DNA of 14,111 bases. Source: Nephromyces sp. MM_2019 (lineage: Eukaryota > Apicomplexa > Aconoidasida > Nephromycida). The notes beneath the pieces are model-generated. The model did no database searches, was not told where the DNA came from, and saw only the letters and a list, made by a program, of their open reading frames with translations. The first letter of the stretch is position 1. Each line of letters starts with the position of its first letter. Location: positions 2,138 to 16,248 of the forward strand of contig JADHZB010001746.1 in the NCBI GenBank assembly GCA_015657535.1. Reading direction: 5' to 3'. The translations under genes were made by a program, and so were the position numbers. Positions 1-7,475 of this stretch are shown here, in pieces.

Positions 1-120
1 AAGCCACACACACACACACACAAACAGGCACTCACACACACATAAACACAGGCATACAAGCACAAAGCCACACACACACACACACAAACAGGCACACACA
101 CTTCAACACACACACACCAA
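1..120. repeat. CA-rich microsatellite, two similar copies
   Basis: Alternating CA runs with interspersed AAACAGGCA. The segment AAGCCACACACAC...AAACAGGCA occurs at about 1-30 and again at about 64-93, so part of the tract is a 63-base duplication. It lies in the CHERP-like intron that leaves the window. Confidence 0.8.
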
Positions 121-125
121 CACAC

Positions 126-274
126 CTCTTTTTACGGGATGGATTTGGCTTTACTGGAAGAATTTTTTCCTGCTTTTCTGGCAATTTCTGAAGTGACATA
201 ATCTTCTGCATCTCTCTCCATTCATCATTATCAACTATCTTCCTCTCTGACCAAAGGCTTAGTATATTTTCCAC
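126..274 (-). CDS. CHERP: CHERP-like exon g: end of CID domain
   Basis: 149 bases; acceptor CTGCTTTAG|GTG, donor AAGAG|GTGTGTTGG, phase 2 out. It encodes ENILSLWSERKIVDNDEW, the last CID helix (KIARLLQLWEKNGYFDD in CHERP), then a Lys-rich stretch ending VKPNPSRKK. The downstream intron runs through a CA-rich tract to the left edge of the window, so further exons are outside. Confidence 0.78.
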
Positions 275-3200
275 CTAAAGCAGCGAGACAACCCCAGCTT
301 ATGATGAAATCTCTAAGACCACTAGAGGACGAGGTGTACGTACACTCAAAAAAAGAGGGAGAAGCAAACAATCTCACGAAAAGACATTGAAAAGCCCACG
401 AGAGAGTAAAACCTGTGCCCACAGAAAGACACACACACACACACACACACACATGGACAGAGAGTCTTAAAACCTACACGCACACACGCATTTAAATAAG
501 CGCAAACCGAGGATTAATAGCCACACAAAAAGTGAAGGAAATGGGAAAACACATTGTATGCACACACACATACTCACACTGAGAAATACATGCAAGAGGA
601 TTAATAATATACACATACGCACAAAAAAACATAATGGCAGCAACAAAGCACACACACACTCTCTTTAGCAGCAATAACAGTTTTAAATATTCAAAAACAT
701 ACACTACCAACAAAAGCACCCTGTGTATTCCATGCTCAACGGTGTAGATACAGCCATCACATACCTTCTCTGTAGATCCATCATTCAACTTACTGGCATA
801 CTGATAGACAGACCTCAGTATCCATACGAGATAAGGCTTAAAGCCATCTAAATACATAGTTCCAGACTCTCCATTCATGGCTTCATGCTGAGCAGTAGAC
901 ATATACAGACAGAGATTCGCAAAAATAGCAAAGTATAGCGGTGTATATACACTGCTGTATCACCTAACAGACATCTTCAAGAAAAATCAGCGAGCACGCG
1001 TGTGTATTCTGCAGCTCAAATTTGATGCCTATTCAATAGAGCATACTTTCTTCAGTCAATAGCAGCACCTCAAGGATACTGCACCTACACACATAGCAGC
1101 TGTACGCACACTGAATCATCCTTCATAAAAAAGCCCAAATATACACGGTGTGTTTTATAAACCAACCAACACACACAGTTTTATTCCGTTTGTAGCATCA
1201 TACTGTGTGCTTGTGTGCGTGTGCGTTTGTGAAATGAGCCCTTCAAAGTCTGTTTGAAAACCAACAGAGAGAGATACATCCACACACACACACACACACC
1301 TGTATAACGTCGTGGACGAGGTATAATACATGCAGCTTATGCTCAAAGCTTGCCAAGGATTCCACTATCTTCAGTATGGCATAGGCAACCTGTTTCAGTG
1401 ACTTCACAGTCTGACAGTTTACCTCCACCCAATGTCTAGCCTTTCGTATAATCTCCGACGTAACAAGGGCTTCTAGAGAAGCTAGTAAGTCTACGTAGTG
1501 TGCAGTGAGAAACATCAGGTGTGTGCGTACCGCGGGAAGCAGGAAGGGTGTGTGTGGATGGTAATAAGGAGTTTTGATGGATGTACGCACAGTGGGAAGC
1601 AGTAAAGAAGAGCGTGTGTGCCTGTGATAATGAGGATTTACGTGTGTGCGTATAGTCAAAAGCAGAAGTAGTGTTATATAGAGATGAAGAGAGAATGGAT
1701 GGGAGGGATTTTGTGCGTGCTGAAGCAAAAACCGATTTGCTGTGTGTACAACACGGCAGGAAAAAGTGCTTGTGTGTGCATAGAGGAGTAAATGAAGCGC
1801 ATAAGCCAGTGTACTTACAGTAATATCGACGAAGAATGGACATGCATACAGAAAAAACTGAGCGTTAAGCACTCTGGCAAGAAAGCCAGAGCTGTAGATA
1901 CAGCCACATAATCCAATAAACACACAAACAGTTAAATGCACACACTTAAATACGCAAACATACATACACTCACACACAAGCTTACCATTAAGTTCTTTCG
2001 ACATATCTTCAGAGAGAGTACCTTCAGGAGGCGAAGGTTCTGAAGGAGGTATTCAATTAAAGAGCAAAAAGAAGGAGATTTTTCAAATTTATGACGTATA
2101 AACATATGCAAGCTCCACACACACGTACACAGGCACAGCACACACAGGGCCTGGAGAAAATAGGAAACTTTTCAATACATACTGTACATACATCTTAAAC
2201 AAGTACACGTTAAGTACGTATTGCTGCATCAATTAACAGAGACACACAGAGAGGTTCTCACCTTCATACAAATATGACAGCTTCTGAGCATTAGACTGCT
2301 CAGCAGACAACTGATTAGCCAGAGGTTCTCCGGAGGAGCCCGCTGCATCATAGCCCTTCTGAATGATGAGAAGTACGTATTAATTATCTTTAGGCAGGCA
2401 AGACTACGGCGCCCCACACACACACCAAAACATACCAGGCCACAATGACACACATACCCATCAAAACATACTAGGCCACAACGACACACACACACACACA
2501 CATACACCCACACCCGCAGCAACACACATTCATAGAGCAGAATGTCTCAACCAAACACACATAACTTCTAGCACATCCAAACCGATACAATCCCACCAAC
2601 AATATCACAAAAACACACACGCACGTTCTACTTCACAAGCACACCTCAGATTCCACCTGAGACCCCATATCAAGCCCCTCTAGAAACAGCTCCGTGTACG
2701 TACACCCCTTAGATGCCACACACCTCTTTGTTCGCCTGAGAAAGCAAAGCTTCAGGGTCTATCCCGTTCTTCATGCAGTAAAGAAGGAAGCGGAAGTAAT
2801 CGCTGCCTTCTCCTCCCATCAAAAACCTAAACTTATGCTCATGGCCATTGTTTCGACGAACATATTCCTCCATATCAGGGTAATTTGAACAGTAGCCTGA
2901 GAAGAGGAATGTGTAAAGAATCCGCAAAAAATTCACACACACAAGAGCTAGAGCAAGAAAGTATGAGACACAATAATGATAGAGATCTGACTCGTTTGTG
3001 GGTATGTCGGCTTGTGCGTGGGTTTGTGTGTGGGTTTGTGTGTGGGTTTGTGTGGGTGTTTGTATGGATTTGTGCGGAAGTGGGCGTGACGGCGTGCGTG
3101 TGCATGCCAGTGTGTATGTGTAGGAGCAGGTGTGGGTGTGTGCACCTGCTATAGAACCACTGCTAATCAGCTCCTACGTGTGCTTGTATGTGCACATCTT

Positions 3201-3985
3201 TGATTGCTTACGTTAGCAACACTGCTCATAAGCTGCTGTGTGTGTTATTAGGTCTTCATGATGGTATTCTTGCATGTGTTTAGGCATGGCTACGCTGTAT
3301 CTACTAAACTCCTTGCTGCTTCTATTCATTGAAACAGGAACAGATACACAACCTTCATTCACAAGAAAATCACCCATTAAGCTGATAAAGCGCTTTGGTT
3401 ACATGAAGACTAAGCACACACACGGAAACAGGACACACATGAGTGCTCACAAACATAACCTAGATCAAACACACAGATGTCGGTGTTAACGAGCACACCC
3501 TAAGTAATACACACACACACACATCGCTGCTGGCAAACACAACCTAGATCACACACATACGCAAACACACATCATCTTCACCCTCTAAACTCATATACAA
3601 CACTCAAAACATTCCAAGCAAAAACGCATAGCCATTTCACAGTATGTACACAGCATTAGCTCTCTCATTCCTACACATACGGCTGCCGATATGCACCACT
3701 AGGCTTCACCTGCCACTCTCTGAATAGTCTTAAACAGTTCCAAGTCATCAGGAGGTGCTACTACCTGTATAGAGTTCATCCTACTCACATCAAACCCCCT
3801 CTCTATCTTCCCCCCCTCCGATACATCATACCCCCCTGGTTTCGCTTGCATAGCGAAGCGCTGCACAGCACCCCGTTCAGCAGCGCCTCCACAGTTTGGG
3901 GGGGTTTTCATGATGCTAGCTCCACCTTGAAGACTGCTAGAGTTAGGGGGGTGAAGATCAACCTGACTATTCGTGGGTGAAACAG
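126..3985 (-). CDS. CHERP: CHERP-like SURP + CID splicing factor, seven exons, 3' end off the window
   Basis: Spliced gene, joined from exons 3985-3710, 2896-2724, 2358-2262, 2039-1986, 1490-1300, 887-765 and 274-126; all intron phases agree and all introns are GT-AG. In order the product has a Gly-rich N-terminal stretch, a SURP/SWAP module (starting PPDDLELFKTI, then HKFRFLMGGEGSDYF), a linker of about 60 residues, and a CTD-interacting (CID/RPR) domain ending near LWSERKIVDNDEW. Known for the family: CHERP is a nuclear U2 snRNP-associated factor with SURP followed by CID, then a disordered region, SR repeats and a G-patch. The shared PPDDxEL start, the FxFLxGGE motif, the LHxxYLxxDV helix and the SURP-before-CID order without an RRM between them favour CHERP over U2SURP/SR140. 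The C-terminal SR/G-patch part is not in the window. That it acts in splicing is inferred from family membership. The true start is unresolved. Confidence 0.8.
430..453. repeat. (CA)n microsatellite in intron
   Basis: Uninterrupted CA run of about 24 bases in the intron 275-764 of the minus-strand CHERP-like gene. In the transcript this is (UG)n. Confidence 0.85.
765..887 (-). CDS. CHERP: CHERP-like exon f: CID domain, second half
   Basis: 123 bases, phase 0 on both sides; acceptor CTACTGCTCAG|CAT, donor AAG|GTATGTG. It encodes GFKPYLVWILRSVYQYASKL flanked by polar residues, corresponding to the CID helix that in CHERP reads LQKVVVPIYCTSFLAV. Follows directly on the LVHDVIQ helix of the previous exon. 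Confidence 0.78.
1279..1299. repeat. (CA)n microsatellite forming the splice donor of exon e
   Basis: CA run of about 20 bases ending directly at the exon border 1300; on the minus strand the intron starts GTGTGTGTGTGT, so donor and microsatellite are the same bases. Confidence 0.85.
1300..1490 (-). CDS. CHERP: CHERP-like exon e: CID (RPR) domain, first half
   Basis: 191 bases, phase 1 in, phase 0 out. It encodes the first helices of a CTD-interacting domain: SEIIRKARHWVEVNC, then ASFEHKLHVLYLVHDVIQ. The last segment is the conserved CID helix (LHLIYLINDVL in CHERP). The acceptor is CTACGTAG|AC; two further AGs in the same frame lie 9 and 18 bases downstream (CTAG|CT and CTAG|AA), so the border could move by up to six residues. 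The donor CAG|GTGTGTGT lies inside an uninterrupted GT microsatellite. Confidence 0.82.
1986..2039 (-). CDS. CHERP: CHERP-like exon d: short linker exon
   Basis: 54 bases; acceptor CCTCCTTCAG|AA, donor AATG|GTAAGC (a near-consensus donor). Phase 1 in and phase 1 out. It encodes PSPPEGTLSEDMSKELN; spliced directly to the next exon this reads DMSKELNDLLASLEA, which lines up with the DMNEFDNLL segment that opens the CID of animal CHERP. That match is the reason for joining it to 1490 and skipping a 39-base pseudo-exon at 1819-1857. Confidence 0.7.
2262..2358 (-). CDS. CHERP: CHERP-like exon c: linker between SURP and CID
   Basis: 97 bases; acceptor TCTCATCATTCAG|AAG, donor GAAG|GTGAGA. Phase 0 in, phase 1 out, matching both neighbours. 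It encodes a 32-residue polar linker (KGYDAAGSSGEPLANQLSAE, then QSNAQKLSYLYE) with no recognised domain. Support is from the splice signals and frame agreement rather than similarity. Confidence 0.7.
2410..2535. repeat. CA-rich repeats with duplicated CATACYAGGCCACAAYGACAC
   Basis: Intronic CA-rich tract in which a block of about 32 bases (AAAACATACCAGGCCACAATG then ACACAC, with a C/T and T/C variant) is repeated twice at about 2427-2490, followed by (CA)n. Lies in the intron 2359-2723. Confidence 0.65.
2724..2896 (-). CDS. CHERP: CHERP-like exon b: core of SURP domain
   Basis: 173 bases; acceptor CCTCTTCTCAG|GC, donor GAG|GTGTGTGG. The split Gly codon (G|GC) rejoins exon a in frame. It encodes YPDMEEYVRRNNGHEHKFRF followed by LMGGEGSDYF. 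The FxFL plus aromatic pair is the hallmark of SURP modules, and GGE directly after FL is as in CHERP. Ends phase 0 after AQANKE-like sequence (ALLSQANKE). Confidence 0.85.
3007..3062 (+). repeat. GGGTTTGTGTGT short tandem repeat
   Basis: About four copies of a 12-base TG-rich unit (TGGGTTTGTGTG) within the CHERP-like intron 2897-3709. In the transcript sense this is CA/ACCC-rich, opposite to the other introns of the gene. Confidence 0.75.
3710..3985 (-). CDS. CHERP: CHERP-like exon a: Gly-rich N-terminus and first SURP helix
   Basis: Open frame on the minus strand ending in PPDDLELFKTIQRVAG, the first helix of the SURP module. The donor is GCAG|GTGAAG (intron from 3709), phase 1. The 5' border is tentative: acceptor TGTATGCAG|CTGTTTC gives a 276-base exon. 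In-frame ATGs lie at 3911, 3851 and 3779; the last (MNSIQVVAPPDD) would give an N-terminus as short as that of animal CHERP, where PPDD lies almost at the start. The region before it encodes a low-complexity Gly-rich stretch containing GGYDVSEGG and ERGFDVSR, which could be coding or 5' UTR. Confidence 0.6.
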
Positions 3986-4059
3986 CTGCATACACACACA
4001 CCAGCAGACACCACCAGTGAGGAGGAAAGTTGCGAAGGATTCGTACTATTAAGAAACAC

Positions 4060-4595
4060 ACACGAGGTATGGAGATGAGATAGCCACAACCTCCTCAGAT
4101 TTATCCCGATCCACATAGCCTCCACCTAAGTTGGTATCAAAACCACTCGCCTAAGTTGCTATGGATACCTCCCCCCCACCTAATTTCTTGTCGCCCCCCA
4201 GCAAACTCATCATAATCACCCCTACAAAGACAGCCACCAAACCCCCCAACCAAGCCCCCCAAACAAACCCCCAAACAAACCCCCAAACTAAACCCCCCAC
4301 AAAACCCCCCATAATAATCCCCGAGGAATCCCCTACCATACCCCCCATTAGACCCCCCATGAGCTGACCTACCATTTCTTTGAGAGATTCCACTCCTGAT
4401 GATACTGGTGGAGGTAGCATATGATGGATAATTCCCCCCCAAAGATGTGGTTAAGTCATTCTGAGAGGCTATTAGAGGCTGGAGGAAGGCATTGCCTCTG
4501 CCTGCCCCAGAAGGGCTGCTACCTGCTGGGCTCAGCAGGGGGGCTGCTACCTGCTGTTGAGCAGGCTCACCCCATCGACCTTCTTGCTGCCACAT
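4060..4595 (-). CDS. candidate upstream exons of the CHERP-like gene (Gln/Gly-rich)
   Basis: Tentative. An ATG at 4595 opens a frame beginning MWQQEGRWGEPAQQQ and continuing with low-complexity Ser/Gly/Ala sequence. A donor AATG|GTAGGT at 4373/4372 could join, phase 1, to an acceptor AACTTAG|GTGG with exon start at 4125, giving ISQRNGGGYVDRDKSEE and leaving out a G-run tract. The segment 4125 to about 4060 encodes GGGYVDRDKSEEVVAISSPY and meets CTC|GTGTGTG or a nearby donor; the phase to the next exon fits only with the weaker donor at 4059. The same region also reads as one continuous Gly-rich frame down to 4137. These stretches look coding but whether they belong to this gene, or are 5' UTR, is not settled. 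Confidence 0.35.
4190..4365 (-). repeat. array of G5-G7 runs on the minus strand
   Basis: On the + strand runs of four to seven C separated by 3-8 bases (CCCCCCAAACAAACCCCCAAAC type). On the minus strand this is a series of more than ten G runs with short T-rich spacers. It lies inside the candidate 5' region of the CHERP-like gene, either as an intron or as Gly codons. Confidence 0.8.
4513..4556 (+). repeat. 28-base-spaced duplication of GGGCTGCTACCTGCTG
   Basis: A 16-base motif occurs at 4513-4528 and 4541-4556. On the minus strand each copy contains CAGCAG|GTAGCAGCC, a donor-like sequence, so the duplication creates two possible 5' splice sites 28 bases apart. Confidence 0.7.
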
Positions 4596-4646
4596 TGGAG
4601 GCTGTCGAAAGAGCTACCTTTTGAAGCAAACAGGTGGTGCTGGGGG

Positions 4647-4886
4647 GTGTGTGTATGCAGTGCAATCTTCAGGGGGGGTAGGGAAGAGCTACTAGAGGGC
4701 AGCACAACCCTACGCACTGGGTGTGTGCACACACTGCAATCTTCAGAGGGTATCAAGAGCTACTAAAGGGTAGTACAACCCTACACACTGAGTGTGTGCA
4801 CACCGAAAACTTCAGAGGCTATAAAGAGCTAGTCTAGGGCATCAAACGCCTACACACTCAGTCTGTGTGTACTGCAATCTTCAAAG
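4647..4886 (+). repeat. degenerate tandem repeat, unit 71-74 bp, about 3.3 copies
   Basis: Copies at 4647-4720, 4721-4791 and 4792-4862 and a partial one at 4863-4886. Shared blocks in each copy: GTGTGTGCACAC, TGCAATCTTCAGAGG, AAGAGCTACTA, AGGG, ACAACCCTACACACT. A more distant partial copy may precede it (GGAGGCTGTCGAAAGAGCTAC at about 4596-4617). It sits just upstream of the candidate start of the CHERP-like gene. No open frame runs through it. Confidence 0.8.
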
Positions 4887-5159
4887 TCAATCCAAAGGCG
4901 AAATGTTCCTCCTTCACATTATAAGCGAACGAAAGTAAGCCGCCACGACGCATTCCTCATCTCTTGCTTCTCTGTAATAAGCCAGCTAAAGCTACAAAGA
5001 CACACTCAAGAGGAGAGTAGAAGAGAGGCAAAAAAGTAAAGATTAAACAAAAAAAGCCTATGCAACAGAGAAGGGACACACAAGCAGTCAAGAGCTAATC
5101 AATAGTCTCGAAAAAAGCGGCAAATTTCGACAAAAAAATCAAAGCATTAGTATTCCAGG
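4887..5159. other. AT-rich spacer without recognised gene
   Basis: No TG/CA runs and no convincing open frame on either strand. On the minus strand it has several pyrimidine tracts ending in AG (for example CTTTGTAG near 4990 and TTATTACAG near 4975), so it could hold 5' UTR exons or the promoter of the CHERP-like gene, but nothing decisive is seen. Confidence 0.4.
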
Positions 5160-5430
5160 AAATCACACACACAGCTTCATATGGATGGACACACTTGTAC
5201 AGAAATCAGCACACACAAACACACACACTCACACACACACATTCATCAACAGAGGTACATATACGCAAACCCAACAACACATCACAAACGTGTGCAAAAC
5301 ACAAAGATGAACACACAAACATAATATACTTACACACATCAATTTAGCATATAGACACCCACCAACATATATACACAAGCACACACACATCAGCACATAC
5401 ACACACACATCAACACAACACACACCCAAC
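5160..5430. repeat. CA-rich block (TG-rich on minus strand)
   Basis: Degenerate CACACA/ACACAT simple sequence with no coding frame other than Cys/Val repeats on the minus strand. Confidence 0.75.
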
Positions 5431-5807
5431 GAGCTCCCAAATTCACTGTTAATGACTGATTCTTCACCACCCCTTGCTCCCCCTCTCTCTAACAAGCCTT
5501 GAACACTCTTCCTCATCCTAGTGTATATGCACCCGCCAATAAGCATCTCAGATCATAACAAAACCAGTGCAGCAGATCTCATCTTCAAACACACACAGAA
5601 AGCTTCATCAATGAGGTTTCCCTTCCCACCAATCCTCCTCATAGTAACCCAGAAAATTCTTCTAAATTCTACAAAAAAGGCATAAAAGCCCCCAAAAAGC
5701 AGCGGAAAACTACAAGTATAAAAGTTCTCTATTACCTTCTCTCTTGTAGATTGAAAGCATCACATTAGTACGGTTGTGTGTGTGCGTGTATGTGTGTTTC
5801 CGTTATC
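5431..5807. other. unique spacer with short open stretches
   Basis: The minus strand holds an open stretch from an ATG at 5546 (MLIGGCIYTRMRKSVQGLLE, then a Gly/Glu-rich part) meeting a TTG|GGTGTGTG border near 5430, and a short one near 5625 (MRRIGGKGNLIDEA). On the + strand there are a TATAAAAG box at about 5717 and a pyrimidine-rich acceptor CTTCTCTCTTGTAG ending at 5749. None is backed by similarity or by a consistent splice model. Confidence 0.3.
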
Positions 5808-6650
5808 ACAGGTGCTGCTGCCCCCAGTTGATGGGAATAGGGCAATCTTCCTTGACGTTAAAGCGTAGCCTCCATCCCCTTCTCGAAGGGTACACATCTA
5901 AGCGTCATTGCTCTCTTGTAATTCGTTGAAGCATATGTGTGTGTGGGCGTGTAAGCTTTCGTCCTGCAATGCCCAGTTCCGTGGAGTCTTAGTTTGTGTT
6001 CTGCAAGCATTCGGATTCTTTCTATTAGCTTTTCTTGCTGCTGTGAATCATCGCTTCCACGATCTCTCAGTTACCTTGTTAAAACGTGTTTCTTTATGAT
6101 CTCGTGTGTGTTTTTTTTATGGTTTGGTGTGTGGATTTTTTTAACCCCCTCCTCTCCCTCTGTGTGTGTGTGTGAGTTCACCTTGTCGTATGTGCGTACT
6201 CTTCATTACCCCCTCTTTTCCGAGTGTCTCCCCAATAAAACACTAGTGTATATCTTCTCAAACACACTTCAATTGTCACCTTCATTCCCACAAAAACATC
6301 AAAAGAAGAATCAAAGCGTATCCTCCACGCAGCTGCTTCCTTTTGTGAAGTTTGCAGTAGTATGTGTGAATGCGTGTGTGTGTACGTAATATCCACGCTG
6401 TAGAGGCAACTCAATTCATCACTCACTCGATCATCAGTTTCCCATAATTCTTAGCATTCAATAGGTGAAGGGCGAAACTATGCATTCCACACGGAAGAAA
6501 ACCCCACAATTTAGTAGGAGGAAGGATGGTGAGCTTTAATAGAGGAAATAGAGGTAGCTCGGTAGATAATGGCGGTGATGATGACATATGAGGGGGTAAT
6601 TTTAGTAGATGAAGTATTTGGGGAGCTTTTGTGTGTGTGTGTGTGTGTGT
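5808..6650 (-). other. possible exons of an unrecognised minus-strand gene
   Basis: Three open minus-strand segments: 6650-6425 (ending PCGMHSFALHLLNAKNYGKL before a GA|GTGAGT donor), about 6350-6215 (AAAWRIRFDSSFDVFVGMKV, then EVCLRRYTLVFYWGDTRKRG and a GGG|GTAATG donor) and 5893-5808 (VYPSRRGWRLRFNVKEDCP, ending in NWGQQHL and a stop). The last two can be joined phase 1 with acceptor GACGCTTAG|AT. The first junction has no good acceptor in phase. I recognise no family. The + strand of the same region also has open frames, so this is a weak candidate. Confidence 0.22.
6631..6650. repeat. (TG)10 microsatellite
   Basis: Uninterrupted run GTGTGTGT of about 20 bases directly before the first copy of the duplicated module at 6651. 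Confidence 0.85.
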
Positions 6651-6993
6651 GATATCATCACAAGAATTGAGGTTCAAAAGGGAAGTAGAGTTGTTGTAGG
6701 GTGGGACGCCATGTGTGTGTGGGTCGGTGTGTGAGTGTGTGGGTATGTGTGTGTATATGTATGTGCATGTGTGTGAGCGGGTGTGTGTGTGTGTATGTGA
6801 TGGTGTGTGTGGCTGTGTGTGTGCGTGGATGGGATGGTGTGTGTGGCTGTGTGTGTGCGTGGATGGGATGGTGTGTGTGGCTGTGTGTGTGCGTGGATGG
6901 GATGGTGTGTGTGTGTTGTCATCGCAACAGGTGAGGTTCAAAAGGGAAATAGAGTTGTTTCAGCAGGGTAGGATGCTGTGTGTGTGGGTTGGT
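6651..6993 (+). repeat. direct duplication of an approximately 80-bp module
   Basis: Copy 1 at about 6651-6731, copy 2 at about 6916-6993, 264 bases apart. The core GAGGTTCAAAAGGGAARTAG plus AGTTGTT matches at 26 of 27 positions (6669-6695 and 6933-6959); the flanks (ATCATCRCAA before, GGGTRGGAYGCY then TGTGTGTGTGGGTYGGTGT after) are also related. Copy 2, but not copy 1, carries AACAG|GTGAGG, which resembles a plus-strand donor. Confidence 0.8.
6799..6914 (+). repeat. perfect 34-bp tandem repeat, 3 copies plus partial
   Basis: Identical units at 6799-6832, 6833-6866 and 6867-6900, beginning GATGGTGTGTGTGGCTGTGT, and a partial fourth copy. The unit length is not a multiple of three, so the open frames across it are accidental. 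It lies between the two copies of the 80-bp module. Confidence 0.9.
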
Positions 6994-6999
6994 GTATGT

Positions 7000-7199
7000 G
7001 GGTGGGTTGACATGCGCGTATTGGGGTGTGTATGTGGAGTGAGTCTGGATATACGCTTGGTGTGCGTGTGTGCGTTGTTTTGGATTAATTCTTGTGCGTA
7101 AGCTTGAGCGTTTATTCGTGCTTTTGTGTGCTTGCGTGTGTTTGTGAGTAGCGTGGTGTGTGTTTGCGAGTGTGTACTTCTAATTCACTCCTCTCGTAG
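7000..7199 (+). other. TG-rich spacer
   Basis: Degenerate TGTG sequence without a coding frame. Its 3' end, TACTTCTAATTCACTCCTCTCGTAG (7175-7199), has the layout of a branch site, pyrimidine tract and 3' splice site on the + strand. Confidence 0.4.
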
Positions 7200-7306
7200 A
7201 TTTGATCTTCGATTGCATCTCATATTATTTCCTAGCGCTATTGGATGTGATACCTTTTTTAGGGCTCATTGTACACAGCACTACGTGCCGCTGATACTTG
7301 TCTGCG
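7200..7306 (+). other. possible exon of an unrecognised plus-strand gene
   Basis: Follows a good-looking 3' splice site (TTCTAAT branch-like motif, then CTCCTCTCGTAG) and ends near GTCTGCG|GGGTGTG. Open in one frame as FDLRLHLILFPSAIGCDTFF and then RAHCTQHYVPLILVC, a stretch free of TG repeats between TG-rich blocks. No family recognised and no partner exon found; could equally be chance. Confidence 0.22.
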
Positions 7307-7475
7307 GGGTGTGTTCGCCTCTGTGTGTGCACGTGTGTGTCTCTCTGTGTGCGTATGTGTGTCCCTGTGTGTGCGTATATTTGCCTCTATGTACGCATAT
7401 GTGTCTCTCTTTGTGTGAGGTGTGTATCTCTGTGTGCGTGTGTCTCTGCGTGTTTCTGTGTGTGTGTATATATGT
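7307..7475 (+). repeat. TGTGTGTSTCTCTGTGTGCG degenerate repeat
   Basis: Tandem TG-rich units of about 18-22 bases with CTCT/CCCT interruptions (GTGTGTCTCTCTGTGTGCGT type), about eight copies. Frames through it encode only Cys/Val/Ser-rich sequence. Confidence 0.7.

Noticed and set aside
1819..1857. A 39-base minus-strand exon ending in a perfect TACT|GTAAGT donor, in phase with both neighbours (VFSVCMSILRRYY)
   Set aside because: Joining exon d directly to exon e gives ELNDLLASLEA, which matches the start of the CHERP CID; inserting the 39 bases breaks that match. It may still be a rare alternative exon.
2709..2942. U2SURP/SR140 instead of CHERP
   Set aside because: U2SURP has an RRM before SURP, and none is seen upstream; the GGE after FxFL and the PPDDxEL start agree better with CHERP. 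Not fully excluded, since the 5' end is unresolved.
4150..4175. An 18-base micro-intron (GTATCC...CTTAG) joining two frames near 4155
   Set aside because: All supported introns in the window are at least 220 bases in the coding regions; an 18-base intron would need far stronger evidence.
4137..4595. One continuous 152-residue Gly-rich protein
   Set aside because: The latter half comes from regular G-run repeats and reads Cys/Leu/Gly without RGG-type motifs, and a splice pair removes it while keeping frame with GGGYVDRDKSEE. Kept only as a low-confidence alternative.
6423..6650. Possible transposase fragment because of CGMHSFALHLL resembling the C-x-x-H-x-L-x-L of hAT elements
   Set aside because: The match is too short, no other transposase motif or terminal inverted repeats are seen, and no target duplication is visible.
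6799..6914. CRISPR-like array
   Set aside because: The 34-bp units are directly adjacent without unique spacers, and the DNA is eukaryotic.
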